Below are positions 52,162 through 61,117 of a stretch of DNA of 64,000 bases, one piece after another (within the stretch, counting starts at the first letter, position 1; every line of letters starts with the position of its first letter). A program made the translations under genes and the position numbers. The DNA is from Actinoallomurus sp963799975 (lineage in GTDB: Bacteria; Actinomycetota; Actinomycetes; Streptosporangiales; Streptosporangiaceae): NCBI GenBank assembly GCA_963799975.1, contig CAWCZF010000001.1:310001-374000 (forward strand), in the 5' to 3' direction. The notes beneath the pieces were generated by a model, which worked only from the letters and a program-made list of their open reading frames with translations, had not been told where the DNA came from and did not search any database.

Positions 52162-52291
52162 TCCATGCCGCCGTGGTATCCGGGCTGGTGCGAGTGATGT
52201 GGATGAGGCACAATGACCGAGCGGTCATCTGTCCGTCTGTGTGTGTGAGGACGTTGGGGAAGACGAACCTCGCACGCTCCCAGGAGGTCCG

Positions 52292-52786
52292 GTGTCCGCA
52301 CGTGGCGTTTTCTACGTCCACTCAGCGCCACCTGCGCTGTGCCCGCATGTGGAGTGGGCCGCCGCAGGTGTACTCGGTGTGCCCGTCTCGTTGCCGTGGA
52401 GCGATCAGCCCGCGGCGCCGGGCACCATGCGCACCGAGCTGTGCTGGGAGGGACGTCCTGGCACAGCGGCCGGCATCGTCTCGGCCCTGCGCGACTGGCG
52501 CCTGCTGCGGTTCGAGGCGACCGAGGACGCCTCGCCGGGCTGCGACGGCGTCCGCTACAGCATCACGCCCTCACTCGGAGCCTTCGCCGCCGTCATCGGC
52601 GCGAACGGCGACGTCCACGTCCCCGAAGACCGCCTGCGCTCGGCGATGGCCAATGCGATGGCCGGCAAGGCGACCTTCGAGCACGAGGTCGACCGGCTGC
52701 TCGGCAAGCCGTGGGACGACGAGCTCGAACCCTTCCGCCGCGCCGGCGACGGCGCCCCGGTCCGCTGGCTCCACGCCGCCGGCTGA
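52292..52786 (+). CDS. DUF3145 family protein
   Basis: A 164-residue DUF3145 protein: SARGVFYVHSAPPALCPHVE, VLGVPVSLPWSDQPAAPGTM, TELCWEGRPGTAAGIVSALR and the end DVHVPEDRLRSAMANAMAGK. The family is actinobacterial and of unknown function; it is usually found next to the fatty acid synthesis genes, as here. GTG 52292 follows AGGAGG (52282-52287). The longer frame from 52241 begins outside the family. Confidence 0.9.
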   Translation: MSARGVFYVHSAPPALCPHVEWAAAGVLGVPVSLPWSDQPAAPGTMRTELCWEGRPGTAAGIVSALRDWRLLRFEATEDASPGCDGVRYSITPSLGAFAAVIGANGDVHVPEDRLRSAMANAMAGKATFEHEVDRLLGKPWDDELEPFRRAGDGAPVRWLHAAG

Positions 52787-53013
52787 CCCCGGCAACCCAC
52801 CCGCAGTGCCGCACCGCCAAACGACCGGCGGAACCCGCCACCCGAGAGTCCGCATGGCCGATCGGCCAAGCCCCGGTCCCCGGCTTGTGCACCTGGCCCG
52901 GCGGCACTCGCCTCCGAGCACCGCGTACCCAGGCCGACGCTCGATACCTGTCGGCGGAGCGACACGCCTGGCGTCAGGGCCGTCTCAACGGGCGGCCGGA
53001 CCCGGAGACCCGA

Positions 53014-53045
53014 ACGCCCCGTCCAGGATTTCCTGGACGGGGCGT
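53014..53045. terminator. Strong hairpin at the end of the fab/acc operon
   Basis: A perfect 15-bp inverted repeat (53014-53028 with 53031-53045) with a 2-nt centre, 33 bp past the accD stop on the minus strand and 228 bp past the DUF3145 stop. It probably terminates both transcripts. Confidence 0.85.
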
Positions 53046-53077
53046 GCCGTATGTGCGGGCCAGCCGGCCCGGAACCG

Positions 53078-54532
53078 CTAGAGCGGGATGTTGCCGTGGG
53101 AGCCGCGCGCGGGAGTGGCCTCCGCTATCGCCTGCGCGATGACGCGGCGGGTCTTGGCCGGGTCGATGATCTCGTCGATCACACCGAGGTCCTGTGCCCG
53201 CTGGACTCCGCCGGCGATCTTCTCGTGTTCGGCCGCCAACTGCTCCTCGAGCGCGTGCCGCTCCTCCTCGGGGACCGCGGCCAGCTTGCGCCGGTGCAGG
53301 ATGCGCACGGCGGCGACCGGGCCCATCACCGCGATCTCGGCGGTCGGCCAGGCGAAGACACGGGTCGCGCCGAGCGAGCGGGAGTTCATCGCGATGTACG
53401 CGCCCCCGTACGCCTTGCGAGTCACGAGTGTCACCCGCGGCACCACGGCCTCGGCGAACGCGTGCAGGAGCTTGGCGCCCCGCCGTACGACGCCGTCGTG
53501 CTCCTGGCCGACGCCCGGGAGGTAGCCGGGCACGTCCACGACGACGACCAGCGGCACGCCGAACCCGTCGCACATCCGGACGAACCGCGCGGCCTTCTCC
53601 GCCGACGTGGAGTCCAGGCAGCCGCCGAGGCGCATCGGGTTGTTGGCGATGACGCCGACCGTACGGCCGCCGAGGCGGCCCAGCGTGGTGGTGATGTTCG
53701 GCGCCCACTTGGGATGCAGCTCGATCGACTCCGCGGCGTCGTCGAGCAACCCGGCGATCACCGGGTGGATGTCGTACGCGCGGCGCGGGTTGTCCGGCAG
53801 GATGCCGCCGAGATCGACCTCGGCGACGTCCTCGGCGCGCATCCGGCCCTGGTGGCCGAGCAGCGTCGCGACGCGTCTTGCCTTGAGCAGCGCCTCGGTG
53901 TCGGTCTTGGCGACGACGTGCACGACGCCGCTGCGCTTGCTGTGCGGCTCGGGGCCGCCGAGCGCCGCCATGTCGACCTCTTCGCCGGTCACCGACCGTA
54001 CGACGTCCGGGCCGGTCACGAAGATGCGGCCGCCCTCGGACAGGATGACGATGTCGGTCAGCGCGGGCCCGTAGGCCGCCCCGCCGGCGGCGGCGCCGAG
54101 CACCACCGAGATCTGCGGCACCAGCCCGGAGGCGCGGGTCATCGCCGCGAAGATCCGGCCGACGCCGTGCAGCGACTCGACGCCCTCGGCGAGGCGCGCC
54201 CCGCCGGAGTGCCACAGGCCGATGATGGGCAGCCGCTCGCGCACCGCGTGGTCGTACGCGTGCACGATGGCCTCGCAGCCCGCCGAGCCCATGGCGCCGC
54301 CCTGGATGCGCGGGTCGCTGGCGAACGCCACGACCGGCATGCCCTCGATCCGGCCGACGGCCGCGAGCGCACCGCTGTCGTCCGCCTCGGTGAGGGGACG
54401 CAGCGATCCGTCGTCGAAGAGCGCGTCGAGGCGTAGCCGCGGATCGCGGGGATCCGGCGGGATGACCTCGTCCTGCCGCGGCGGGAGTTCTGCTGCCGCC
54501 GAAGCGGGGGTGCGGCTGTCGACAACGGTCAC
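53078..54532 (-). CDS. accD: Acyl-CoA carboxylase beta subunit (AccD6-like carboxyltransferase)
   Basis: A 484-residue carboxyltransferase. The N-terminal half has LWHSGGARLAEGVESLHGVG and VLGAAAGGAAYGPALTDIVI, and the C-terminal half VVVVDVPGYLPGVGQEHDGV, RKAYGGAYIAMNSRSLGATR and AEIAVMGPVAAVRIL. It lacks the zinc finger of bacterial AccD, as do acyl-CoA carboxylases of actinobacteria. Placed after fabF, it resembles mycobacterial AccD6, which makes malonyl-CoA for FASII; that role is inference. Its ATG overlaps the fabF stop by 4 nt. A biotinylated alpha subunit is encoded elsewhere. Confidence 0.9.
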   Translation of the reverse strand: MTVVDSRTPASAAAELPPRQDEVIPPDPRDPRLRLDALFDDGSLRPLTEADDSGALAAVGRIEGMPVVAFASDPRIQGGAMGSAGCEAIVHAYDHAVRERLPIIGLWHSGGARLAEGVESLHGVGRIFAAMTRASGLVPQISVVLGAAAGGAAYGPALTDIVILSEGGRIFVTGPDVVRSVTGEEVDMAALGGPEPHSKRSGVVHVVAKTDTEALLKARRVATLLGHQGRMRAEDVAEVDLGGILPDNPRRAYDIHPVIAGLLDDAAESIELHPKWAPNITTTLGRLGGRTVGVIANNPMRLGGCLDSTSAEKAARFVRMCDGFGVPLVVVVDVPGYLPGVGQEHDGVVRRGAKLLHAFAEAVVPRVTLVTRKAYGGAYIAMNSRSLGATRVFAWPTAEIAVMGPVAAVRILHRRKLAAVPEEERHALEEQLAAEHEKIAGGVQRAQDLGVIDEIIDPAKTRRVIAQAIAEATPARGSHGNIPL

Positions 54533-55800
54533 GACTCATGCCTCCTAAAGGCGACACACACGTTATGGCCGCCGAAGCCGAACGAGTTGTTCAGCGCGGC
54601 CGCGGGACCACCCGGAAGCTTCCGAGGCTCGTCCCGCGCGATGTCGAGGTCGACTCCGTCGTCGAGGTCGTCGATGTTGATGGTCGGCGGGACCACGCCG
54701 TCCCGCAGCGCGAGGATGGTCGCGATCGACTCCAGCGCGCCCGCACCGCCGAGCAGGTGCCCGGTCATCGACTTGGTGCCGGTGACCACGACCTGGGAGG
54801 CGGCCTCGCCGAGCGCCATCTTGATGGCGGCCAGCTCACCGATGTCGCCCGCCGGGGTCGACGTCGCGTGCGCGTTCACGTGCACGATCTCCGACGGCTC
54901 CAGGCCGGCGTCCTTCAGCGCACGCCGGATCGCGTCGGCCTGGCCGTAGCCGTCCGGCGCGGGCAGCACGATGTCGTACGCGTCGGCGGAGTAGCCCACG
55001 CCGGCCGCGACGCCGTAGATCTGCGCCCCGCGGGCCCGCGCGTGCTCCTCGGACTCGAGGATCAGGATCGCCGCGCCCTCACCGAGGACGAAGCCGTCGC
55101 GGTTCTTGTCGTACGGCCGCGAGGCGCGCTCGGGCTCGTCGTTGCGCGTGGACATGGCGCGCATCGAGGAGAACGCCGCGAGGTTCAGCGCGTGGATCGC
55201 CGCCTCGGTGCCGCCCGCGATGACGATGTCCGCCCGGCCCGCACGGATCATGTCGATGCCGTAGCCGATCGCCTCCGCGCTGGAGGCGCACGCGCTGGCC
55301 AGCGCGTGCGCACCGGCACGCGCGCCGAACTCGATGCTGACCACACCGGCGGGGCCGTTGGGCATGAGCATCGGGACGGCGAACGGGGAGACGCGCTTCC
55401 ACCCCTTTTCCCGCAGCGTGTCGTAGTTCTCCAGCATGGTGGTGATGCCGCCGATGCCCGTGGAGACGACGGTGCCGAGCCGGCCCTTGTCCACCGCGAA
55501 CCCGCCCGCTTCACTCCCCTCCTCGCCGAAGGCGAAGCCGGCGTCGCGCCATGCCTCATGCGCGGCGATGAGCGCGAACTGCTCGCAGCGGTCGAGACGG
55601 CGCAGGCGATGCCGGGGCAGGATCTCGGCCGGTTCGACGGCGATACGCGCCGCGATCCGCGCCGGCAGGTCCTTGGCCCACTCCTCATCGAGCGGCCGCA
55701 CACCGGAACGGCCCGCGAGCAGAGCGGACCAGGTCGACGCCACGTCGCCGCCGAGTGGCGTGGTCGCGCCCAGTCCGGTCACGACGACGGAGGTACTCAT
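54529..55800 (-). CDS. fabF: 3-oxoacyl-ACP synthase II (FabF)
   Basis: A 423-residue KAS II condensing enzyme. The nucleophile is in HALASACASSAEAIGYGIDM (Cys), with catalytic histidines in VNAHATSTPAGD and FGFGGHNVC. The start TSVVVTGLGATTPLGGDVAS is typical. It extends acyl-ACP with malonyl-ACP. An N-terminal extension is absent and length is normal. It is preceded by acpP with a 44-bp gap and overlaps accD by 4 nt. Confidence 0.96.
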   Translation of the reverse strand: MSTSVVVTGLGATTPLGGDVASTWSALLAGRSGVRPLDEEWAKDLPARIAARIAVEPAEILPRHRLRRLDRCEQFALIAAHEAWRDAGFAFGEEGSEAGGFAVDKGRLGTVVSTGIGGITTMLENYDTLREKGWKRVSPFAVPMLMPNGPAGVVSIEFGARAGAHALASACASSAEAIGYGIDMIRAGRADIVIAGGTEAAIHALNLAAFSSMRAMSTRNDEPERASRPYDKNRDGFVLGEGAAILILESEEHARARGAQIYGVAAGVGYSADAYDIVLPAPDGYGQADAIRRALKDAGLEPSEIVHVNAHATSTPAGDIGELAAIKMALGEAASQVVVTGTKSMTGHLLGGAGALESIATILALRDGVVPPTINIDDLDDGVDLDIARDEPRKLPGGPAAALNNSFGFGGHNVCVAFRRHES

Positions 55801-55844
55801 ATGGTCACGCTCTCCTTTGCTGGCGATTTCGGGTGCGAGGGGGC

Positions 55845-56099
55845 TCAGGCGGGCACGCCCTTGCCCTGGACGTAGACGACGACGTCCTTGACCGTCTTGA
55901 GGTGCTTCAGCTCGTCGTCCGGGATCTCGACGCCGAACTGGTCCTGCGCGGCGACGGCGATCTCGACCATCGACAGGGAGTCGATGTCGAGGTCGTCGAC
56001 GAAGGACTTCTCGGGGGTCACGTCGGCGGCAGGGACACCCGCGATCTCTTCGATGATGTCGCCGAGGCCGCTGAGAATCTCCTGGTCGGACAGTGCCAT
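55845..56099 (-). CDS. acpP: Acyl carrier protein
   Basis: An 84-residue acidic ACP. The phosphopantetheine serine is in DDLDIDSLSMVEIAV; the flanking helices (EEIAGVPAADVTPEKSFVDD, EIPDDELKHLKTVKDVVVYV) are conserved. It carries acyl chains for FabD, FabH and FabF encoded next to it. ATG 56099 is preceded by GAGG. The 83-bp gap before it contains an A-run, so an internal promoter or processing site is possible. Confidence 0.96.
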   Translation of the reverse strand: MALSDQEILSGLGDIIEEIAGVPAADVTPEKSFVDDLDIDSLSMVEIAVAAQDQFGVEIPDDELKHLKTVKDVVVYVQGKGVPA

Positions 56100-56182
56100 G
56101 ATTGCCGTGTCTCCTCTGTGAATTGGGTATTGCCGTACTACGTGAGTCGTACGTGTTGTAAAAAAGAACCGCCGAGCCCGGG

Positions 56183-57148
56183 CTAGGGGATCTCGACCAC
56201 CTGGGCCGCGTAGGTCATCCCGGCGCCGAACCCGATCAGCAGGGCCGGCGCGCCGGACGGCACGACGCCTCGCTCGATCATGCGGGACAGGGCGAGCGGG
56301 ATCGAGGCCGCGGAGGTGTTCCCGGCCTCCACGATGTCGTCCGCGACGACGGCGTTCTCGGCCTTCAGCTTCCGTGCGATGGCCTCGATGATGCGCAGGT
56401 TGGCCTGGTGCGGGACGAACGCCGCGAGGTCCGACGGCGCGATGCCGGCCCGGTCGCAGGCCTCCTTGGCCACCGCGTGGAGGTTCGTGGTGGTCCAGCG
56501 GAACACGCTCTGGCCCTCCTGGAAGAGGAAGCTGTTCCGGTCCTTGACGTGGATGCGGTCGGCCATGTCGCCGGCGCTGCCCCACACGACCGGCCCGATC
56601 GCCGCCTCCTCGGAGGGGCCGAGGACCGCGGCGCCCGCGCCGTCGGCGAAGATGATGCAGGTCGAGCGGTCCGTCCAGTCCACCCACTGCGAGAGCTTCT
56701 CCGCGCCGACCACGAGCACGTTGCGCGCGGAGCCGCCGCGGATCGCGTCGGCGGCGTTGGACAGCGCGTAGCAAAAGCCCGCGCACGCGGCGTTCACGTC
56801 GTACGCGCCGGGCGCCACGATGCCCAGGCGATGTGCCACCTGCGCCGAGGCGTTCGGGATCATCGACTCCTGCGTGCAGGTGGCGACGACGACCAGGTCG
56901 ATGTCGGCCGGGGACAGGCCGCTGTTGGCGAGGGCTTTGCCGCCCGCCTGCACGGCCATGTCGACCACCGACTCGTCGGGGCCGGCGAGCCGGCGCTGCT
57001 TGATGCCGACGCGGCTCTGGATCCACGCGTCGTTGGTCTCGACGGACTTGGCGAGGTCGTCGTTGGTGACGACCTTGGACGGCTGGTAGTGACCGAACGC
57101 GAGGATACGCGCGCCGGGCGCGCCGGTACGGAGCTGGAAAGACGTCAC
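56183..57148 (-). CDS. fabH: 3-oxoacyl-ACP synthase III (FabH)
   Basis: A 321-residue KAS III. The active-site cysteine is in DVNAACAGFCYALSNAADAI, histidine in FVPHQANLRIIEAIA and asparagine in EAGNTSAASIPLALS. It starts elongation by condensing a starter acyl-CoA with malonyl-ACP; in actinomycetes it often accepts branched starters. ATG 57148 overlaps the fabD stop by 4 nt. Confidence 0.96.
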   Translation of the reverse strand: MTSFQLRTGAPGARILAFGHYQPSKVVTNDDLAKSVETNDAWIQSRVGIKQRRLAGPDESVVDMAVQAGGKALANSGLSPADIDLVVVATCTQESMIPNASAQVAHRLGIVAPGAYDVNAACAGFCYALSNAADAIRGGSARNVLVVGAEKLSQWVDWTDRSTCIIFADGAGAAVLGPSEEAAIGPVVWGSAGDMADRIHVKDRNSFLFQEGQSVFRWTTTNLHAVAKEACDRAGIAPSDLAAFVPHQANLRIIEAIARKLKAENAVVADDIVEAGNTSAASIPLALSRMIERGVVPSGAPALLIGFGAGMTYAAQVVEIP

Positions 57149-58080
57149 GCGTTCTCCAATGTGTCGTCACTGGGCCTTGCCACGGACTCGGCGAGCGCGC
57201 GGGCATCGTCGAGCTTGTCCGGTGTCTTGAGTGCGACCACCTCGACGCCGGGCAGCGCACGACGAGCGATACCGGCGAGAGTTCCGGCCGGTGGCAGCTC
57301 GATCATCGCTGTGACGCCGAGTTCCGTCATCGTCTCCATGCAGGCGTCCCAGCGCACCGGAGTGCTGACCTGCTCGGCGAGACGAGTGACGAAGTCTCCC
57401 CCACGCTCCACGACGGCGCCGTCGCGGTTGGACAGCACCTGTATACCCGGGTCGGCCACCGGCATGCCGGGGGTGATTCGCCGGAGTGTGTCGACCGCGG
57501 GGGCCATGTGCTGGGTGTGGAAGGCACCCGCCACACGGAGACTACGCAGTCGCGCTCCCGCCGGCGGCTTGTCCGCCAACGCGGCGAGCTGTTCCATCGT
57601 ACCGGCCGCGACCACCTGTCCCGCGGCGTTCATGTTCGCGGGTGTCAGTCCGTGCTCCTTCAACGCGGCCTGTACCTCGTCGGCGTCGCCGCCGAGGATG
57701 GCGGTCATGCCGGTCTCGGTGACCGAGGCCGCCTGTGCCATCGCCCGGCCCCGCTCACGTGCGAGTACGAGCGCGGCCTCGGGGGTGATGATGCCGGCGA
57801 TGGCGGCGGCGGCGAGCTCGCCCACGCTGTGCCCGGTGGTCAGACCGGGGGTGACGCCCAGCACCTCGAACGTGACGAGCGCCGCACTGACGAGCAGTGG
57901 CTGCGCGACGGCTGTGTCGCGGATCTCATCGGCGTCGGCGGTCGTCCCGTACCGAACCAGGTCGAGCCCGGTGACGGCCGACCACCATTCGAGGCGGGCG
58001 GCCACTCCCGGGAGCTCGAGCCATGCTTCGAGGAATCCAGGTGTCTGGGCGCCCTGTCCGGGCGCGGCGATGGCGAGCAC
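57145..58080 (-). CDS. fabD: Malonyl-CoA:ACP transacylase (FabD)
   Basis: A 311-residue acyltransferase. The start LAIAAPGQGAQTPGFLEAWL, the nucleophile GHSVGELAAAAIAG, and the catalytic histidine in GAFHTQHM are present, with an Arg in the ARERGRAMAQA block. It loads malonyl groups onto ACP. GTG 58080 is the start. The 80 bp before it should contain the fabD promoter and FasR site. It is the first gene of the fab operon. Confidence 0.95.
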   Translation of the reverse strand: MLAIAAPGQGAQTPGFLEAWLELPGVAARLEWWSAVTGLDLVRYGTTADADEIRDTAVAQPLLVSAALVTFEVLGVTPGLTTGHSVGELAAAAIAGIITPEAALVLARERGRAMAQAASVTETGMTAILGGDADEVQAALKEHGLTPANMNAAGQVVAAGTMEQLAALADKPPAGARLRSLRVAGAFHTQHMAPAVDTLRRITPGMPVADPGIQVLSNRDGAVVERGGDFVTRLAEQVSTPVRWDACMETMTELGVTAMIELPPAGTLAGIARRALPGVEVVALKTPDKLDDARALAESVARPSDDTLENA

Positions 58081-58160
58081 GCATCCAACCCTGCCCTGTA
58101 GGGGTCCGCCATGTTCATGCGGTGACGTACGAACTTATGGCCATGGGTCTTGTGCGGGTC

Positions 58161-59336
58161 CTACAAGTTGACGGGCCGTGACGCGAAACGCCCGAGTACG
58201 AGCGCGATGCGCAGGGTGAAGGCGGCGCGGCCGTCGGCGGGGACGTAGCCGGTGAGTTCGGTCACCCGTCTGAGCCGGTAGCGCACCGTGTTGGGGTGCA
58301 CGAACAGCAGGCGCGCGGTGGCCTCCAGCGACGACCCCTGCTCCAGGTAGGTGGTCAAAGTGTCGAGCAGCGGCGCGCCGGCCGTGTGCAGCGGTTCGTA
58401 GACCTCCTCCACAAGGAACGCGCGTGCGTCTTGGTCGCCGTCGAGCGCGCGCTCGGCCAGGAGCGCGCCGGCGAGCACCGGCCGCGGCGCGTCCGGCCAC
58501 CCCGGCACGGCCTGGAGCCCGGCCAGCGCCGCGCGCGCGGAGCCGGTCGCGGCGTACAGGTCCTCGACGCGCGGGCCGACCACGACCGGCCCGGACCCGA
58601 ATTTGGCGGTGAACGGCTTCGCGGCGGCGAGCGGGTCCTCCTCCACGCCGCCGACGATGATGATGAGCCGGCTGCCCTGGACGCCCGCGAGCACGTCGAC
58701 GCGCGCGCGGCGCGAGGCGATGCGGATGTCGTCGATGATCGCCTCGGGCTCGTCCTCGGGCGTGTGCCCGGCCATGACGGCCACCGAGGTGGAGGCCCAG
58801 CCGAGCGCGGCCGCCCAGGAGTGCAGCGACTCGTCCACCTCGCCGCGCAGCAGGGCGTCCACGATGAGTGCCTCGAGCCGCGCGTCCCAGGCTCCGCGGG
58901 TCTCTGCGGCGCGCGCGTACACCTGCGCGGCCCCGAACGCGACCTCGCGCGTGTAGCGGAGGATCGCCTCGCGCAACTGGGTTTCCCCGCCGGGCGCGGC
59001 CAGCCCGTTGACCTTCGCCTCGACCACGTCGATGACGACGCGGACGATCTCGACCGTCTGCTGGAGGCGTACGGCGCGCATCAGCTCGCGCGGCGCGGTG
59101 CCGAAGACCTCGCCCGCGATGGCCGGCCGGATCTTCTCCGCGTGCTTGAACCACTCGACGAACCCCGCGATGCCGGCCTGGGCGACCAGCCCCACCCACG
59201 ATCGGTATTCGGCCGACATGGCGCGAAACCATGGGAGCCGCTCTTCCATGCTGGCCGTCGCGGCGGTACCGAGCGAGCCCATGGCCTGTTCGAGCCGCTC
59301 GGTCGTCTGTTCGCGGATGTCGCGGTCGTTCTTCAC
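58161..59336 (-). CDS. fasR: PucR-family transcriptional regulator (FasR-like)
   Basis: A 391-residue regulator. The N-terminal and middle regions are sensor-like (VEWFKHAEKIRPAIAGEVFG, VGGVEEDPLAAAKPFTAKFG), and the C-terminal helix-turn-helix is PLLDTLTTYLEQGSSLEATA and RLLFVHPNTVRYRLRRVTEL, the PucR (HTH_30) pattern. In Streptomyces, FasR at this position activates fabD-fabH-acpP-fabF. GTG 59336 is chosen: GGAGG (59346-59350) touches the next in-frame GTG (59345) with no spacing but is 9 nt from 59336. fabD starts 80 bp downstream. Confidence 0.9.
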   Translation of the reverse strand: MKNDRDIREQTTERLEQAMGSLGTAATASMEERLPWFRAMSAEYRSWVGLVAQAGIAGFVEWFKHAEKIRPAIAGEVFGTAPRELMRAVRLQQTVEIVRVVIDVVEAKVNGLAAPGGETQLREAILRYTREVAFGAAQVYARAAETRGAWDARLEALIVDALLRGEVDESLHSWAAALGWASTSVAVMAGHTPEDEPEAIIDDIRIASRRARVDVLAGVQGSRLIIIVGGVEEDPLAAAKPFTAKFGSGPVVVGPRVEDLYAATGSARAALAGLQAVPGWPDAPRPVLAGALLAERALDGDQDARAFLVEEVYEPLHTAGAPLLDTLTTYLEQGSSLEATARLLFVHPNTVRYRLRRVTELTGYVPADGRAAFTLRIALVLGRFASRPVNL

Positions 59337-59402
59337 ATACGCCACCCTCCCACCTGTCCGGCCGCAGAGGCAGCGTTCGGGCCCGCGGCCTCGGCGGGGA
59401 GG

Positions 59403-60323
59403 TCAGGAGACCCACGCGCCGCGGCCGAGGGCGATCAGCGTGAGGTTCCGCAGCGACACTCCGCCGGGGGACAGGTAGTCGCTGTGGCCGCCGGAGCCGG
59501 CCGCGAACCGGCGCGCGCCGAATCCGGGCGCGACCGGGTCGGCGCCGAAGCCGGCGCCCAGGATCCGGATCTTCGGCACGTACCGCATCCAGTCCCCGGC
59601 GCCCCGGCCCGCCCACAGCCGTGCGCGGGTGTGCAGGCCGGCCGCGGACGCGACGGTCAGCCCGGGGCTGCCGAACACCGCGATGTCGGAGACGTCCAGG
59701 TTCGCGGCCGCGCGCCCGCAGACGACCGTGCCGTAGCTGTGGCAGAGCAGGGCGACCGTCGCGCCGTGCGCGTCGAGCAGGCCGACCAGCGGCCGCAGCG
59801 CCCGCGCACCCTGGTCGGCGCGCGCCGCGGTGAGCACGTCGAGGCTCACGGTGGCCGGCGCGTCGTAGCCCAGCCAGGCGATGACGGCCAGGTGGGCGCC
59901 GGGGGACAGGCGGCGCGCCTCGGCGTAGACGGCGCGTGCGCCTCCGCCGGGCGACGCGTCGCCGCGGGAGTCGAACGTGGCCGGCGTCGTGTCGGCGCCG
60001 GGCACGAGGACCGCGACGCGGCGTGCGGCCGCCAGGTCCCCGATCACCTCGACCGCGCGGCCGCGCGCGTCGAAGTCGAGGAAGGTACGGTCCGGTGCGG
60101 CGAGGGCGCGCAGCCGTCCGGCCGTCCGCGGGTCGCGTGCGCGACTCGCGGCCGCGCCGATCGCCAGGCGGTCGGCCGTGTACCTGGCCGCGAGCGCCTG
60201 CCGCGTCAGTGCGGGCAGCGGCCGCAGCGGTATGGGCCGCGCGGAGGCGCGGCCCGCGGCGGCGGTGCACAGAACGAGTGCGGCGCAGGCGAGCACCACG
60301 GGAACGACACGGCCGGCTCTCAT
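59403..60323 (-). CDS. Secreted alpha/beta hydrolase, DUF1023
   Basis: A 306-residue DUF1023 protein. The start MRAGRVVPVVLACAALVLCT is a signal peptide with a hydrophobic core and an AxA cleavage region (RASA). The catalytic elbow reads LLCHSYGTVV, a Ser nucleophile with Cys in the place of the usual Gly; other landmarks are VAVLVPGADTTPATFDSRGD, AVIAWLGYDAPAT and, near the end, GGHSDYL with the probable His. It should act outside the membrane. Substrate unknown. GAGGAC lies upstream of ATG 60323. It converges with nothing; fasR is in the same direction. Confidence 0.85.
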   Translation of the reverse strand: MRAGRVVPVVLACAALVLCTAAAGRASARPIPLRPLPALTRQALAARYTADRLAIGAAASRARDPRTAGRLRALAAPDRTFLDFDARGRAVEVIGDLAAARRVAVLVPGADTTPATFDSRGDASPGGGARAVYAEARRLSPGAHLAVIAWLGYDAPATVSLDVLTAARADQGARALRPLVGLLDAHGATVALLCHSYGTVVCGRAAANLDVSDIAVFGSPGLTVASAAGLHTRARLWAGRGAGDWMRYVPKIRILGAGFGADPVAPGFGARRFAAGSGGHSDYLSPGGVSLRNLTLIALGRGAWVS

Positions 60324-60460
60324 CGCGATGTCCTCTTCTGACCGGATCGATCGGCCGGTCGGCAGGACAGGACACTATGAACACGCGCCCGTCGTCCGCG
60401 TCACCCGCGAGCGTGGACTCCGCCGTACCGCGAGGGTAGGGCGTACGGGTACGAGGGGGT

Positions 60461-61117
60461 TCACCCCCCGGGGCGGATCAGGCCGGTCTCGTACGCGTAG
60501 ACCACGGCCTGGGTGCGGTCGCGCAGGTCCAGCTTCGTCAGGATGCGGCCGACGTGGGTCTTGACGGTCTGCTCGGCGACGACGAGCTCGGCGGCGATCT
60601 CGCCGTTGGACATGCCGCGCGCCATCAGGCCGAGCACCTCGGTCTCCCGCTCGGTGAGCCCCTCGGCGCGACGCCCGTCCGGGCCGCGCGGGGCACCCAT
60701 GCGGGCGAACTCGGTGATCAGGCGGCGGGTCACCCCGGGTGAGAGCAGCGCGTCGCCACGCGCGACCACGCGCACGGCGTCGGACAGCTCGGCCGCCGAC
60801 GCGTCCTTGAGGAGGAACCCGCTGGCACCCGCGCGCAGCGCCTCGTACACATAGTCGTCCAGGTCGAACGTGGTGAGCACGAGGACCTTCGGCGCGTTCT
60901 CGCGCGCGGTGATGAGCCGGGTGGCCTGGAGGCCGTCCATCACGGGCATCCGCACGTCCATCAGTACGACGTCGGGCCGGTCACGCGCGGTGTGTGCGAC
61001 GGCCTCCTCGCCGTTGACGGCCTCGCCGATCACCTGGATGTCGGGCTGGGCGTTCAGCAGGATGGAGAAACCAGAGCGGACCATTCCCTGGTCGTCGGCG
61101 ATGAGCACACGGATCAT
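60461..61117 (-). CDS. LuxR-family (NarL) response regulator
   Basis: A 218-residue response regulator. The receiver begins IRVLIADDQGMVRSGFSILL, with phosphorylated Asp in VVLMDVRMP and Lys in FLLKDASAAELSDAV. The helix-turn-helix is LTERETEVLGLMARGMSNGE and VAEQTVKTHVGRILTKLDL. ATG 61117 overlaps the sensor kinase stop by 4 nt. The frame open to 62053 is a shadow of the kinase. Likely target: a membrane or antibiotic-response gene, as for other DesK-type pairs; unknown. Confidence 0.95.
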   Translation of the reverse strand: MIRVLIADDQGMVRSGFSILLNAQPDIQVIGEAVNGEEAVAHTARDRPDVVLMDVRMPVMDGLQATRLITARENAPKVLVLTTFDLDDYVYEALRAGASGFLLKDASAAELSDAVRVVARGDALLSPGVTRRLITEFARMGAPRGPDGRRAEGLTERETEVLGLMARGMSNGEIAAELVVAEQTVKTHVGRILTKLDLRDRTQAVVYAYETGLIRPGG

